Below are positions 7,046 to 14,848 of a stretch of DNA of 16,167 bases, piece after piece. Position numbers and translations under genes: made by a program. This DNA comes from an uncultured Alphaproteobacteria bacterium (lineage in GTDB: Bacteria; Pseudomonadota; Alphaproteobacteria; Rs-D84): positions 1 to 16,167 of the forward strand of contig CAMZAC010000003.1 in NCBI GenBank assembly GCA_947304085.1. Reading direction: 5' to 3'. Below the pieces are notes generated by a model. It saw only the letters and a program-made list of their open reading frames with translations, made no database searches and was not told the origin of the DNA. The stretch's first letter is position 1, and the number at the start of each line of letters is the position of its first letter.

Positions 7046-7302
7046 CAAAACAAAATACAATGAATGATATATTGGAAATTTTGCGAAACAGTTGGTTTTT
7101 AATTGCTTTTATTGCGGGTATTATTTATTGGGTAGCGCGTCAGGATTCTTCTTTGTCTGAACTAGAACGTCAAGAACAACGAATAACATCGCTGGAAAAT
7201 AGAACGACTATTTTAGAATCTGGTATTGGTCAATTACAATTAAAGATAGACGGTATCAAAGAAGATGTGACATTGATAAAAAGTGCGGTTATAAAAAATT
7301 AA
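7042..7302 (+). CDS. Small membrane protein with coiled coil (phage-associated)
   Basis: An 86-residue protein with one N-terminal membrane segment (about residues 17-33, SWFLIAFIAGIIYWVA) and then a heptad-patterned coiled coil (LERQEQRITSLENRTTILE, continuing to the C-terminus). The start at 7042 is preferred over an in-frame ATG at 6973 that would lie deep inside the previous gene, because ATGA overlaps that gene's stop. It ends the phage-type run; the stop overlaps the stop of the convergent yraN gene. Size and topology fit small phage lysis-associated or holin-like proteins, but the single-helix plan with a C-terminal coiled coil is not diagnostic. Function inferred only. Confidence 0.6.
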   Translation: MTKQNTMNDILEILRNSWFLIAFIAGIIYWVARQDSSLSELERQEQRITSLENRTTILESGIGQLQLKIDGIKEDVTLIKSAVIKN

Positions 7303-7652
7303 ATCGCATTTTTCGCCCAATATATTTTATGCCTACAAACCACAATCACATCAAAACGGGCATCGCCACTCCAACGTGTGTTTATTAAATATGTTTCAGC
7401 AGCGCGACGTAATCGGGCAGATTGTATCGGTGTAATAGCAGCCCATGCAGCATCAATATTTTGACGAGATTTTACTTCTATGAAAACAATAGTGCTCTTG
7501 TGTCTGGCAATTATATCTATTTCTGCCCGGTTTGTATTTTTGCCTGTCACATATCTGGTTTTTAAAATATGATACCCATGAAATCGCAAGAACCACCGGG
7601 CCAAAAATTCAGAATAAAGACCAATTTGATAAGATGTTTTCTTAGAATGCAT
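7299..7652 (-). CDS. yraN: YraN / UPF0102 family nuclease-like protein
   Basis: Belongs to the UPF0102 family, with a Holliday-junction-resolvase-like restriction-endonuclease fold; cellular role unclear. With the ATG at 7652 it has 117 residues, the usual family length. Visible motifs are GLYSEFLARWFLRFHGYHIL (residues 11-30), AEIDII (43-48) and FIEVKSR (57-63), supplying the acidic and Lys residues expected of the nuclease core (Glu15, Asp46, Glu59, Lys61), then ARLRRAAETYL and RFDVIVV. The alternative GTG start at 7676 has no ribosome binding site; the ATG has a modest CCAGG upstream. It overlaps the end of the periplasmic-protein gene by 11 bases and is last in that operon. The stop overlaps the stop of the convergent phage-type gene. 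Confidence 0.85.
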   Translation of the reverse strand: MHSKKTSYQIGLYSEFLARWFLRFHGYHILKTRYVTGKNTNRAEIDIIARHKSTIVFIEVKSRQNIDAAWAAITPIQSARLRRAAETYLINTRWSGDARFDVIVVCRHKIYWAKNAI

Positions 7653-8439
7653 AGGGTTTTGCCTGGAAGTTTTCACGTGCAGACTGGATGTTTTTTGCGG
7701 AATCTGTCGCGTTTAACCCATTATCAGATAATACCAATTGTCCGTAATATGCCTGCATCATTGGATCATAAGCATTTTCGGATGAAATCCATTTGTCTTC
7801 ATCGGAATTTGGCGCGCCATACTTTTCCAAAACACTATTCCAAAAAGCCAATATTTTCTTTTCGCGTTGATTTGCAAATTTTCCGTTTTCTTCTGAATCT
7901 ATTCCATCCATAACATCAACATCGTTGTTATAAACAATGCGCCAAACAACGTTATCTGTGGCATTGCTTGTTAAATATATGTCAATAGTTTCACCTGTAA
8001 ATTGACGTTCCAAATGTATTTCTGACACGTATAACAGACCGCGATTGCGTGCCAAAGAATATATACATTTTTCTAATTCTGCGGGATTATAAATTTTATT
8101 TTGTCTGCATTCGTAATCTAAATTATATTTCCAATCTTGATTAATTGTATATATAATACTATTTTCTCTACGTGGTGCGTATAAACCAGAACCATTAAAG
8201 AACAAATCATTTATTTCATCATAAGACATACCTAACATTGCGCCAGCTATATCAAATTCCTGAACATTGACAACGCGAGCATTCGGATTCAAAGAAATGC
8301 TTTCTGTAGTTATATCGCTACCAGAATTTTCAACTATCGAAACATCCTCAAAATCAAATTCTTCATCATCAGCACGACATACTGAAACAAATAACAACAC
8401 CGAACACAAAGATATAAAAAATAAAAATTTTTTTATCAT
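7642..8439 (-). CDS. Exported protein of unknown function
   Basis: A 265-residue protein with a clear Sec signal peptide: two lysines, a hydrophobic core (FLFFISLCSVLLFVSV) and probable cleavage after CRA (about residue 23). The mature part begins very acidic (DDEEFDFEDVS). Near residue 65 a motif FDIAGAMLGMSYDEI resembles a short segment found in many exported proteins with a hydrophobic strand followed by GMS-x-x-E. Two cysteines (CRQNK and KCIYSLA) could form a disulfide. No enzyme motif was seen. It starts by ATGA overlap with the second VirB8-like gene, so these are translationally coupled, and a shared envelope complex is a reasonable inference. I do not recognise the family. Confidence 0.8.
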   Translation of the reverse strand: MIKKFLFFISLCSVLLFVSVCRADDEEFDFEDVSIVENSGSDITTESISLNPNARVVNVQEFDIAGAMLGMSYDEINDLFFNGSGLYAPRRENSIIYTINQDWKYNLDYECRQNKIYNPAELEKCIYSLARNRGLLYVSEIHLERQFTGETIDIYLTSNATDNVVWRIVYNNDVDVMDGIDSEENGKFANQREKKILAFWNSVLEKYGAPNSDEDKWISSENAYDPMMQAYYGQLVLSDNGLNATDSAKNIQSARENFQAKPYAF

Positions 8440-9077
8440 AAGCCACCCCTGTTTATCCGTATATCTGATACCCTAAATCTGAACAACAAAGCAGGATTGT
8501 CGCCATTTTTTAAAGATTGTTTAATATTTATTGCGGGAAGAAAATCTTTCTCGAATCGAACACGCAATAACACGGTGCCGTGCGATTCAATAACATTTGT
8601 ATCCATATTATTAGATTCTTCCCATGTTTGAGCAGTATATTTAACTTCAAACCAATTTGAATCATCGGTAGGAACGATACGGTCAACAATAATTCTGCGA
8701 AACATGTTTTGTTGTGCCATCTTAGCTATCGTTGTTGCTTCGCCATTATACCATTTATTGTATACATCCAAAGTTGATAATTTTCTGATAGTAAATTGTT
8801 GAACAGAACCGTTTTTGGAATTATCTTGTGTCGGAATAACTTTGAAGTATTCAGAAACATATTTATGTATCAGTTTATTGCGTAATTCATCAGGTGTCAT
8901 ATCATTCATAGACTGCATGGGACCAACACGTTGTTCGGGATTGTTGCTCATCTGAAATATATAGGTATGTATAGATAACTGACCAACAGTGTTATACAGC
9001 AAAACAGCAAAAAACAGAGTAGCAAACACTATTACTATCAACATAATACCACTTAAAAAAGATTTTGTTTTGTTCAT
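8436..9077 (-). CDS. VirB8-like inner-membrane protein (second copy)
   Basis: A 213-residue bitopic membrane protein: short cytoplasmic tail, one membrane segment (about residues 8-29, LSGIMLIVIVFATLFFAVLL) and a periplasmic domain. The domain reads like the NTF2-like fold of VirB8/TrbF: KYVSEYFKVIP, LSTLDVYNKWYNGEA, IIVDRIVPTDDSNWFEVKY, TAQTWEE, then SHGTVLLRVRF. VirB8 proteins nucleate type IV secretion channels in the inner membrane. No other secretion gene (VirB4, VirB9, VirB10, VirD4) is in the window, so a complete system here is not shown. It is coupled by ATGA overlaps to the genes on both sides. Alternative: a VirB8-fold protein recruited to some other envelope machine. Confidence 0.6.
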   Translation of the reverse strand: MNKTKSFLSGIMLIVIVFATLFFAVLLYNTVGQLSIHTYIFQMSNNPEQRVGPMQSMNDMTPDELRNKLIHKYVSEYFKVIPTQDNSKNGSVQQFTIRKLSTLDVYNKWYNGEATTIAKMAQQNMFRRIIVDRIVPTDDSNWFEVKYTAQTWEESNNMDTNVIESHGTVLLRVRFEKDFLPAINIKQSLKNGDNPALLFRFRVSDIRINRGGL

Positions 9078-9778
9078 TTTGCCCCTGTTTGTATTGATAT
9101 TTTATATGAATTAAAGTTTTTTACAAACCACCCAAATGTCGCCGGATATTTATCATACTGTTGATCCAATTCAATAAATGCCACCGCATCAAAATATCCA
9201 TCCACAGATGAATACAGTGTCACAATAGACTGCCATAAATTAGATACTGCGCGACCTTTTGCTGGCGGAGTAATCATTTGCCAAATTACTTGGACAGTCT
9301 CTGAATTTTGGGTTGTTTTTGCACGATACCGTGGAACCACATTATCAACGAAATTTTGAAACAAATCGGATGCAGAAGAACAAAACAGAGCACATTTTTT
9401 TATTGTCGGGTTAAATTGTTCTGATGCACAATCTGCCTCTGAACATCTTTGCCACAAAGCTTCGTTCGCAAGACTGTTTTTTTCTATGTTAAACCAGTAT
9501 TCCACATACTTTTTAACTAAATTCTCTTGGACAAGTTCTGTTGCTGTAATTTCACGATCCTTTTCAGGGTATGCAATAACAGTCCAATCAGCTGTTATCG
9601 GATCCGTTGAGATTAAAAAAGGATAATTGTTTTTAGAACGTACCAACAACAACATTAATCCGCAAGAACACATAATTAAAAAGAAAACAATCGCAGTCCA
9701 AATAGAAAACGTTCTGGAAACAGCAATAGCCCTTCCAGCAGGAAAAGTTGGCGTATCAAAATCTTTTGGATAATCCAA
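9074..9778 (-). CDS. VirB8-like inner-membrane protein (first copy)
   Basis: A 234-residue protein with an N-terminal cytoplasmic tail of about 25 residues, one membrane segment (about 27-46, WTAIVFFLIMCSCGLMLLLV) and a periplasmic domain. A helix KKYVEYWFNIEKN matches the first conserved helix of the next gene's product, suggesting a diverged VirB8-like paralogue. Unlike that one it carries a cysteine-rich insertion (CSEADCASEQF, then KKCALFC). The start is a TTG at 9778 with GGGGG 5 bases upstream; no ATG or GTG fits better. It follows the small lipoprotein gene by 26 bases. The VirB8 call rests on topology, one shared motif and neighbourhood and is weaker than for the downstream gene. Confidence 0.5.
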   Translation of the reverse strand: MDYPKDFDTPTFPAGRAIAVSRTFSIWTAIVFFLIMCSCGLMLLLVRSKNNYPFLISTDPITADWTVIAYPEKDREITATELVQENLVKKYVEYWFNIEKNSLANEALWQRCSEADCASEQFNPTIKKCALFCSSASDLFQNFVDNVVPRYRAKTTQNSETVQVIWQMITPPAKGRAVSNLWQSIVTLYSSVDGYFDAVAFIELDQQYDKYPATFGWFVKNFNSYKISIQTGAK

Positions 9779-9804
9779 TCTCGCCCCCTATAATCAATAG
9801 ATTA

Positions 9805-9960
9805 TTAAGCTTGGTATACAAGGATGCAAGCACAAGGACTTAATTTCAATTCATTATTGTCATAACCAATGCCAACAGGTTCACGATCATAAATCTGACC
9901 ACAGCCTGCAATCCCAAGGCCAACAATAACCAATGCACAAACCATCAGAATTTTTTTCAT
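9805..9960 (-). CDS. Small lipoprotein
   Basis: A 51-residue protein with a lipoprotein signal peptide: MKKILM, hydrophobic core (VCALVIVGLG) and lipobox IAGC with Cys20 as the lipidated residue. The mature part is only 32 residues and has two further cysteines near the end (PCACILVYQA). The start at 9960 is preferred over longer in-frame forms because AAGGAG lies 7 bases upstream and a strong promoter follows directly behind. It is first in the operon with the VirB8-like genes, which suggests a small outer-membrane or periplasmic accessory of that machine, like the short entry-exclusion or VirB7-type lipoproteins of secretion loci. That comparison is inference. Confidence 0.75.
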   Translation of the reverse strand: MKKILMVCALVIVGLGIAGCGQIYDREPVGIGYDNNELKLSPCACILVYQA

Positions 9961-9984
9961 GTTCAATCTCCTTTCCTTTTTAAA

Positions 9985-10014
9985 AGTATAAGAAAAATTC
10001 ATCCCCCACGTCAA
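9985..10014 (-). promoter_or_regulatory. Promoter of the lipoprotein-VirB8-like operon
   Basis: On the minus strand, TTGACG (10014-10009) and TATACT (9990-9985) are 18 bases apart, 25 bases before the lipoprotein ATG. Both hexamers are close to the sigma70 consensus. It lies in the 64-base gap behind bamA, so this operon can be expressed separately from the bamA run. Confidence 0.65.
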
Positions 10015-10024
10015 GATAAAACAA

Positions 10025-12310
10025 TCAGAATTGTGTAGCAAATGAAAGCAAAAAGCGTTGTTCTTGATCATATTCGTTTATCTTTAATGGCCAACCCCAA
10101 GAAAAGTTCATAGGTCCCATCGGCGTATTCCAATAAATACCTACACCAACAGATGTTCGCCAATCTTCATCAATTATGTTGTCGTGTGTCCATGATGTCC
10201 GTGGATTCGGGAAAAAATATTCCCGTTTTGGTGGTTTGCCTAATATACCATAATCTGCAAAGACAAAACCCTTAATTTGATATTCGTCTGGTATAAATAT
10301 TGGGAAATTTAATTGTGTTGAACCATTTGCCTTCCATAAACCACCCAAAGAATAGCTTCTATAAAACCAATTTCGTGAACCAACACCAGCAACATCAAAG
10401 CCACGTAATGAATCTCCACCTAAGAAATAGCGATACACACGCGGAATATAATTATCGCTTTCCAAAGATTGCATATATCCAAAATCCCAAGACGTTTTCA
10501 ATTGCCACCTGTCATCCAAGAATTTAACCATCGCAGTAATATCAGCACTGTATCGCATAAAGGTATTTGTTCCGCCAAATCCTGTATATGCGACACCTAA
10601 ATCTCCAACAATACCGGTATGAGTATTTTGTTGGAAATTTGTATTCAAGTTATAATAACGCAAATTTGTCCCTAAAGTATACAAATCTGCTTTTTGCCAC
10701 CCCCCCAATTGTAAATCATAATTTTGATCAAATGTTGCAGATAAACGCATGGTTTGTGTCCAATGGTCTGTCAAACGCCAGCCTAGACGACCAGCAACCG
10801 CAAAAGAATCACGGTCATATCCATAACCACCTAAACTTGAATAATTATATTGGGTATACGATACATCAAAACCGCCAGACAATTCACGATTAAACAAAAA
10901 CGGTTCTGTAAAACTGAATAATGCTTGTCTTTGATATTGTGCAATAGAGCCCTTGATTTGAACAATCTGACCACGTCCCATAAAGTTATTTTCAGTAATC
11001 CCAGCATCAACCATAAAACCGTTTATAGAAGACCAACCAAAACCACCAGACAATTCACCAGTTGGTTGTTCTTCAACTTTTACATCTAAATTCATCATAT
11101 TAGCATCTGCCAATCGTGTTGGCATCATTTGAACATCCTTGAAATAACGGGTTCGCATTAAATTTTGTCGACCAGTTTCAATTGTTTGCAAAGAAAAGGG
11201 GTCGCCTTCACGCATAGGTAGATGATGTTCAATAACATTGTCAAACGTACGAACATTCCCAAGCAGATTTATATTGTTTATGTAAATACGGTTGGTTTTC
11301 TTGATTTTGAAGTTGATATCAACAATGCGCGTATCATCATGCTTGTCAGGGATGACATCAACATTAATAAATGCATAACCATAATCTGCAACAGCGGTTC
11401 GTAGCGCGTTTATGGATGCATCAATTTCATCAATATTATAGACATCTTTTGTTGAAATTGTTAACACGTCATATAATTCATCACTAGGAACATCATCAAA
11501 AGGGTTATCGATGCTGATATTACCAATTTTATATTGGTTCCCTTCATCTAAAGTAAAAGTCACAGAATAATATTCGCGGTCAGGTGTAAATTCCCCTTTG
11601 GCTTCTGTAATACGAAAATCTAGAAAGCCATTTCGCATATAAAACTGGTTCAGCATTTGTTGATCGTATTTAATTCTGTCTTCATCATAAACATCAAATT
11701 GTGTCATAATACGCCACCAAGCGTGTTCACGAGACAGTATTTCACCACGCAATGTCCGTGAGCGGAATTTTTTGTTGTTTTCAAATTTTATATCACGAAT
11801 ATATGTAGGGTGTCCTTCTTTGATTTCATACACAACATTAACGCGATTATTGTCTAATTCTATTTTTTTTGGTGTAATTTTTGTTCCAAAAAAACCTTTT
11901 CTTTGATAAAGAGTCAACATACGCTGAACATCTGCGCCTACAACAGAGATATCATAGGACATACGCTCTTTTGTTTTTATCTCTTTTTTCAAATCTTCTG
12001 TGTCAATTTCGTCATTGCCTTCTACTGTCACCATATTTATGATAGGGGCTTCTTGGATGGATATTTTCAAAACATTGCCAATTAATTGAACATTTACAGA
12101 AGAAAAATAGCCGCTGGATTGCAATTTTTTTGCGATATCATTTGCTTTTTCAGAATTAATATTATCACCAACTTTAACATCAGATAAAATACGGACAGAT
12201 TCTGAATCCATACGTTGATTACCATTAACATCTACACGTGACAACACTGTGGCATGTGCAGATATACAAAAACCAATCAAGCTAATATAAAAAATCAATT
12301 TCTTGTACAT
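10025..12310 (-). CDS. bamA: Outer membrane protein assembly factor BamA
   Basis: Central subunit of the BAM complex, inserting beta-barrel proteins into the outer membrane. It has 761 residues, near the usual length. A Sec signal peptide (1-20, ending SAHA) is followed by about five POTRA repeats, recognisable by recurring patterns such as GNQRMDSESVRI, GNDEIDTEDLKKEI, and GNVRTFDNVIEHHL, then GFGWSSINGF entering the 16-strand barrel. The RGF motif of loop 6 (GGDSLRGFD, Arg636) is present. The chain ends in Phe (FATQF), the normal barrel C-terminal signal. AGGTTGAG precedes the ATG; the rseP stop is 1 base upstream. Downstream, the usual skp, lpxD and fabZ neighbours are absent and a secretion-like operon follows. 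Confidence 0.97.
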   Translation of the reverse strand: MYKKLIFYISLIGFCISAHATVLSRVDVNGNQRMDSESVRILSDVKVGDNINSEKANDIAKKLQSSGYFSSVNVQLIGNVLKISIQEAPIINMVTVEGNDEIDTEDLKKEIKTKERMSYDISVVGADVQRMLTLYQRKGFFGTKITPKKIELDNNRVNVVYEIKEGHPTYIRDIKFENNKKFRSRTLRGEILSREHAWWRIMTQFDVYDEDRIKYDQQMLNQFYMRNGFLDFRITEAKGEFTPDREYYSVTFTLDEGNQYKIGNISIDNPFDDVPSDELYDVLTISTKDVYNIDEIDASINALRTAVADYGYAFINVDVIPDKHDDTRIVDINFKIKKTNRIYINNINLLGNVRTFDNVIEHHLPMREGDPFSLQTIETGRQNLMRTRYFKDVQMMPTRLADANMMNLDVKVEEQPTGELSGGFGWSSINGFMVDAGITENNFMGRGQIVQIKGSIAQYQRQALFSFTEPFLFNRELSGGFDVSYTQYNYSSLGGYGYDRDSFAVAGRLGWRLTDHWTQTMRLSATFDQNYDLQLGGWQKADLYTLGTNLRYYNLNTNFQQNTHTGIVGDLGVAYTGFGGTNTFMRYSADITAMVKFLDDRWQLKTSWDFGYMQSLESDNYIPRVYRYFLGGDSLRGFDVAGVGSRNWFYRSYSLGGLWKANGSTQLNFPIFIPDEYQIKGFVFADYGILGKPPKREYFFPNPRTSWTHDNIIDEDWRTSVGVGIYWNTPMGPMNFSWGWPLKINEYDQEQRFLLSFATQF

Positions 12311-12311
12311 T

Positions 12312-13373
12312 TTAACTCAACCTAAATACGCGTGCTAAATCATTCCACATTGTGAAAGCAAAAAGCAACAAAATTAATATCCAACCACATACAATGACAA
12401 TTTCCATTGCTTTGCCATCCAATTTGCGACGAATAATGGCTTCTATTAACAATATCAACAAATAGCCCCCGTCTAAAACAGGTAATGGTAATAAGTTTAT
12501 AACTGCTAAATTTACAGAAAGCAGGGCAATAATAGCCATAAACGCAAAGAAACCTATTTCAAGAGCCTGACCAGAAACCTGGGCGATAGTTATAAATGAG
12601 CCTAACTGTTTTGCGGAACGTTCACCAGTAATAATTTGTTTTAATACCACCAGCAAAGTCTTAGATTGATGATATGTTTCACGTAATCCCGAATATAAAG
12701 CTTTGAAAAACGGTTTCGTGCGTGGTTCTGTTTTTTTACTACCGTCCGCGATTAATCCCCAACGTTCAGATGGTTGCAAAGTGACAGTAATTAATTTGTT
12801 TTTGCGTGCCACTAACACTTCAGAATTCTTTGCAGAAGCCAATTCTTTGGCAATAATTAACTCACCCCAATTGTCAATATTTGCATTGTTTATCTTCATT
12901 ATGACATCGCCAGGTTTAACACCTGCTTTGAATGCGACACTATTACGAAGAACTTGCCCAATAACAGGTAATTGAACGGTGCGTGGTCTGAACATAAAAT
13001 CGGCAGAATAAATCAACCATGCCAACACAAAATTCATACAAACGCCCGCGGCTATAATGATAAACTGTTTCCACGCAGGCACAGATAAATAATGACCAAC
13101 CTTTTTATCTTTTGGTAAATGGGTATACTTTTTACGATGGAACATATCTTCTTGACCGTATATAGATACATATCCACCCAATGGTAAACAGCATAATTTC
13201 CAAACTGTGCCACGTTTATCAGACCATTTTAATATTGCGGGTCCAAAACCAATAGAAAACGCATCAACACGAACCCCCGCCCATCTGGCAGCCATAAAAT
13301 GACCAAGCTCATGAACGAATACTACAATCCCTAAAACAATTAATAACGCAACAATTGTAAGTAAAGTATGCAT
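12312..13373 (-). CDS. rseP: RIP metalloprotease RseP (MmpA/EcfE)
   Basis: Site-2 intramembrane zinc protease, which cleaves membrane anchors such as anti-sigma factors and leftover signal peptides. The 353 residues show the zinc site HELGH (21-25) in the first membrane segment, the LGGYV motif after it (PLGGYVSIYG), a single PDZ domain (about 125-205, with AGVKPGDVIMKINN), and the third zinc ligand in LPVLDGG (Asp301) in a later membrane segment. One PDZ rather than the two of E. coli RseP is normal for alphaproteobacterial MmpA-type enzymes. GGGATATT precedes the ATG. It lies 12 bases behind cdsA and 1 base before bamA, the common conserved order, except that dxr, often between cdsA and rseP, is missing. 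Confidence 0.95.
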   Translation of the reverse strand: MHTLLTIVALLIVLGIVVFVHELGHFMAARWAGVRVDAFSIGFGPAILKWSDKRGTVWKLCCLPLGGYVSIYGQEDMFHRKKYTHLPKDKKVGHYLSVPAWKQFIIIAAGVCMNFVLAWLIYSADFMFRPRTVQLPVIGQVLRNSVAFKAGVKPGDVIMKINNANIDNWGELIIAKELASAKNSEVLVARKNKLITVTLQPSERWGLIADGSKKTEPRTKPFFKALYSGLRETYHQSKTLLVVLKQIITGERSAKQLGSFITIAQVSGQALEIGFFAFMAIIALLSVNLAVINLLPLPVLDGGYLLILLIEAIIRRKLDGKAMEIVIVCGWILILLLFAFTMWNDLARVFRLS

Positions 13374-13385
13374 AATAATATCCCT

Positions 13386-14078
13386 TTAAATTAAACCTGT
13401 TTTCAGCAAAAAATACACCAATGGTAAAACATAAAGCCAACCATCAACTCGATCAAGTATTCCGCCATGTCCCGGCAACATATTGCCGAAATCTTTGATA
13501 CCAAGATGCCTTTTGATAGCACTGGCTGTTAAATCACCGTATTGTGATAGCAAAGCAACACCGATACCAAACCAGATTGCACCAGACAAAGCAGAACCAA
13601 ATATTGCGCTGTACAAGACAGACATCAATGTTCCACAAATGATGCCCCCAATCTGTCCAGCCCAAGTTTTGTGTGCAGAAATTCTTTCCCACAACTTATC
13701 ACCGCCAAAAATCATGCCGAATAACCAGCCACCACTATCTGCGCCTGCAATTATCATCAATAAACACAGCATAAGCAACGGCCATTTTCCAACAGAATAA
13801 ACAGATACCAAAACAAGAACTAATAAAATCATAAACATCACAATTGGCAATAAATGTCGCTGAACAACTCTTTTTGATGCGGTTTTCACAGAATTAATCA
13901 TTTCAATTATACATCCCACAGAAACAATTACGCCAAGCCACCGGATTGCATGAAAAGGTTGAATATATAAAAATGGTATGCCGTATCTTTCCAACAATGC
14001 GACAACGCCAATAACCACAGCAATTCCCAAAGCCGTAATTATGCGCAAAGAAGAATTAGATAATTCAGACAATTTCAT
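13386..14078 (-). CDS. cdsA: Phosphatidate cytidylyltransferase CdsA
   Basis: Makes CDP-diacylglycerol from phosphatidic acid and CTP, the branch point for membrane phospholipids. At 230 residues it is short compared with the roughly 270-285 of many homologues but similar to those of small-genome alphaproteobacteria. It has about six to seven membrane segments. The family signature is complete (residues 186-212): SAIKRHLGIKDFGN, then LPGHGGILDRVD, with the metal-binding Asp residues. Earlier, ADSGGWLFG and HKTWAGQIGG are also characteristic. The start overlaps the uppS stop by ATGA (14075-14078), showing translational coupling. Confidence 0.95.
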   Translation of the reverse strand: MKLSELSNSSLRIITALGIAVVIGVVALLERYGIPFLYIQPFHAIRWLGVIVSVGCIIEMINSVKTASKRVVQRHLLPIVMFMILLVLVLVSVYSVGKWPLLMLCLLMIIAGADSGGWLFGMIFGGDKLWERISAHKTWAGQIGGIICGTLMSVLYSAIFGSALSGAIWFGIGVALLSQYGDLTASAIKRHLGIKDFGNMLPGHGGILDRVDGWLYVLPLVYFLLKTGLI

Positions 14079-14833
14079 TTTGCTTTCCCCAAATAATTTT
14101 TCTTTTTTCCACCACCAAAGCGTCTGTCGCGTTTAGTGTATTCTTCTAAAATACGTTCCCATAATTTTTCAGATTTCATTAAATCTGGCCAATGTTCTGG
14201 AATAAACAACAATTCAGCATACGCCAATTTCCACAACAAGAAATTAGAAATTCTGTGTTCATTACTTGTACGAACAACCAAATCAATAGGCAATAAATCG
14301 CCAGTATCCAAGAAAGTTTCAAATGTTTCTTTGTCCACAGGTTGGCCATTTTCAATTGCTTCGTTTACTGCACGAATAATTTCATCTTGACCACCATAAT
14401 TTAAAGCAAATACAACTGTTCCACCAGTGTTTTCTGCTGATTCGGCTTCAAGTCTATCACAAATGTCTGCCAACTTTTTAGGAAGTCCTGATCGCGAACC
14501 AACAATACGATAACGCAGATTTCTTTCAACAGCTTTTTCCAGGTTGTTTTTCATTTCTGTGTAAAACAAGTCCATTAAGAAATTAACTTCTTCTTTACTG
14601 CGTGACCAGTTTTCAGTAGAAAACACAAAAAAAGTTATCGTTGAAACACCGTGTTTCATAAACCAATCAACTAAATTTTCAAAATTATAAATACCAGCTT
14701 TGTGTCCCATCAGCGGTGGTAAGCCGTGATTTTCTGCCCATCTACGATTACCATCACAAATAAATGCGATATGTTGAGGAATCTTTACTGGTGTATTTTT
14801 GTTTAATTGTTTCTTTTTAAATAGGTTAAACAT
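14075..14833 (-). CDS. uppS: Undecaprenyl diphosphate synthase UppS
   Basis: Cis-prenyltransferase making C55 undecaprenyl diphosphate, the lipid carrier for peptidoglycan and surface glycans; cytosolic, membrane-associated. 252 residues. The catalytic motif is CDGNRRWA (Asp27 at the start of the motif), followed by GHKAGIYN. FSTENWSRSKEEV and LNYGGQDEI are standard. The C-terminal substrate motif reads RTSNEHRISNFLLWKLAYAE (188-207), where the usual sequence is RTSGEQRLSNFL: Gly to Asn and Gln to His are unusual changes next to the diphosphate-binding Arg residues. The tail is Lys/Gly rich (RFGGGKKKNYLGKAK). AAGGT lies upstream of the ATG, 15 bases behind frr. Confidence 0.95.
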   Translation of the reverse strand: MFNLFKKKQLNKNTPVKIPQHIAFICDGNRRWAENHGLPPLMGHKAGIYNFENLVDWFMKHGVSTITFFVFSTENWSRSKEEVNFLMDLFYTEMKNNLEKAVERNLRYRIVGSRSGLPKKLADICDRLEAESAENTGGTVVFALNYGGQDEIIRAVNEAIENGQPVDKETFETFLDTGDLLPIDLVVRTSNEHRISNFLLWKLAYAELLFIPEHWPDLMKSEKLWERILEEYTKRDRRFGGGKKKNYLGKAK

Positions 14834-14848
14834 ATTGCATACCTTATA

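Noticed and set aside
12703..12975. Plus-strand open frame opposite rseP
   Set aside because: Antisense shadow of a conserved gene.
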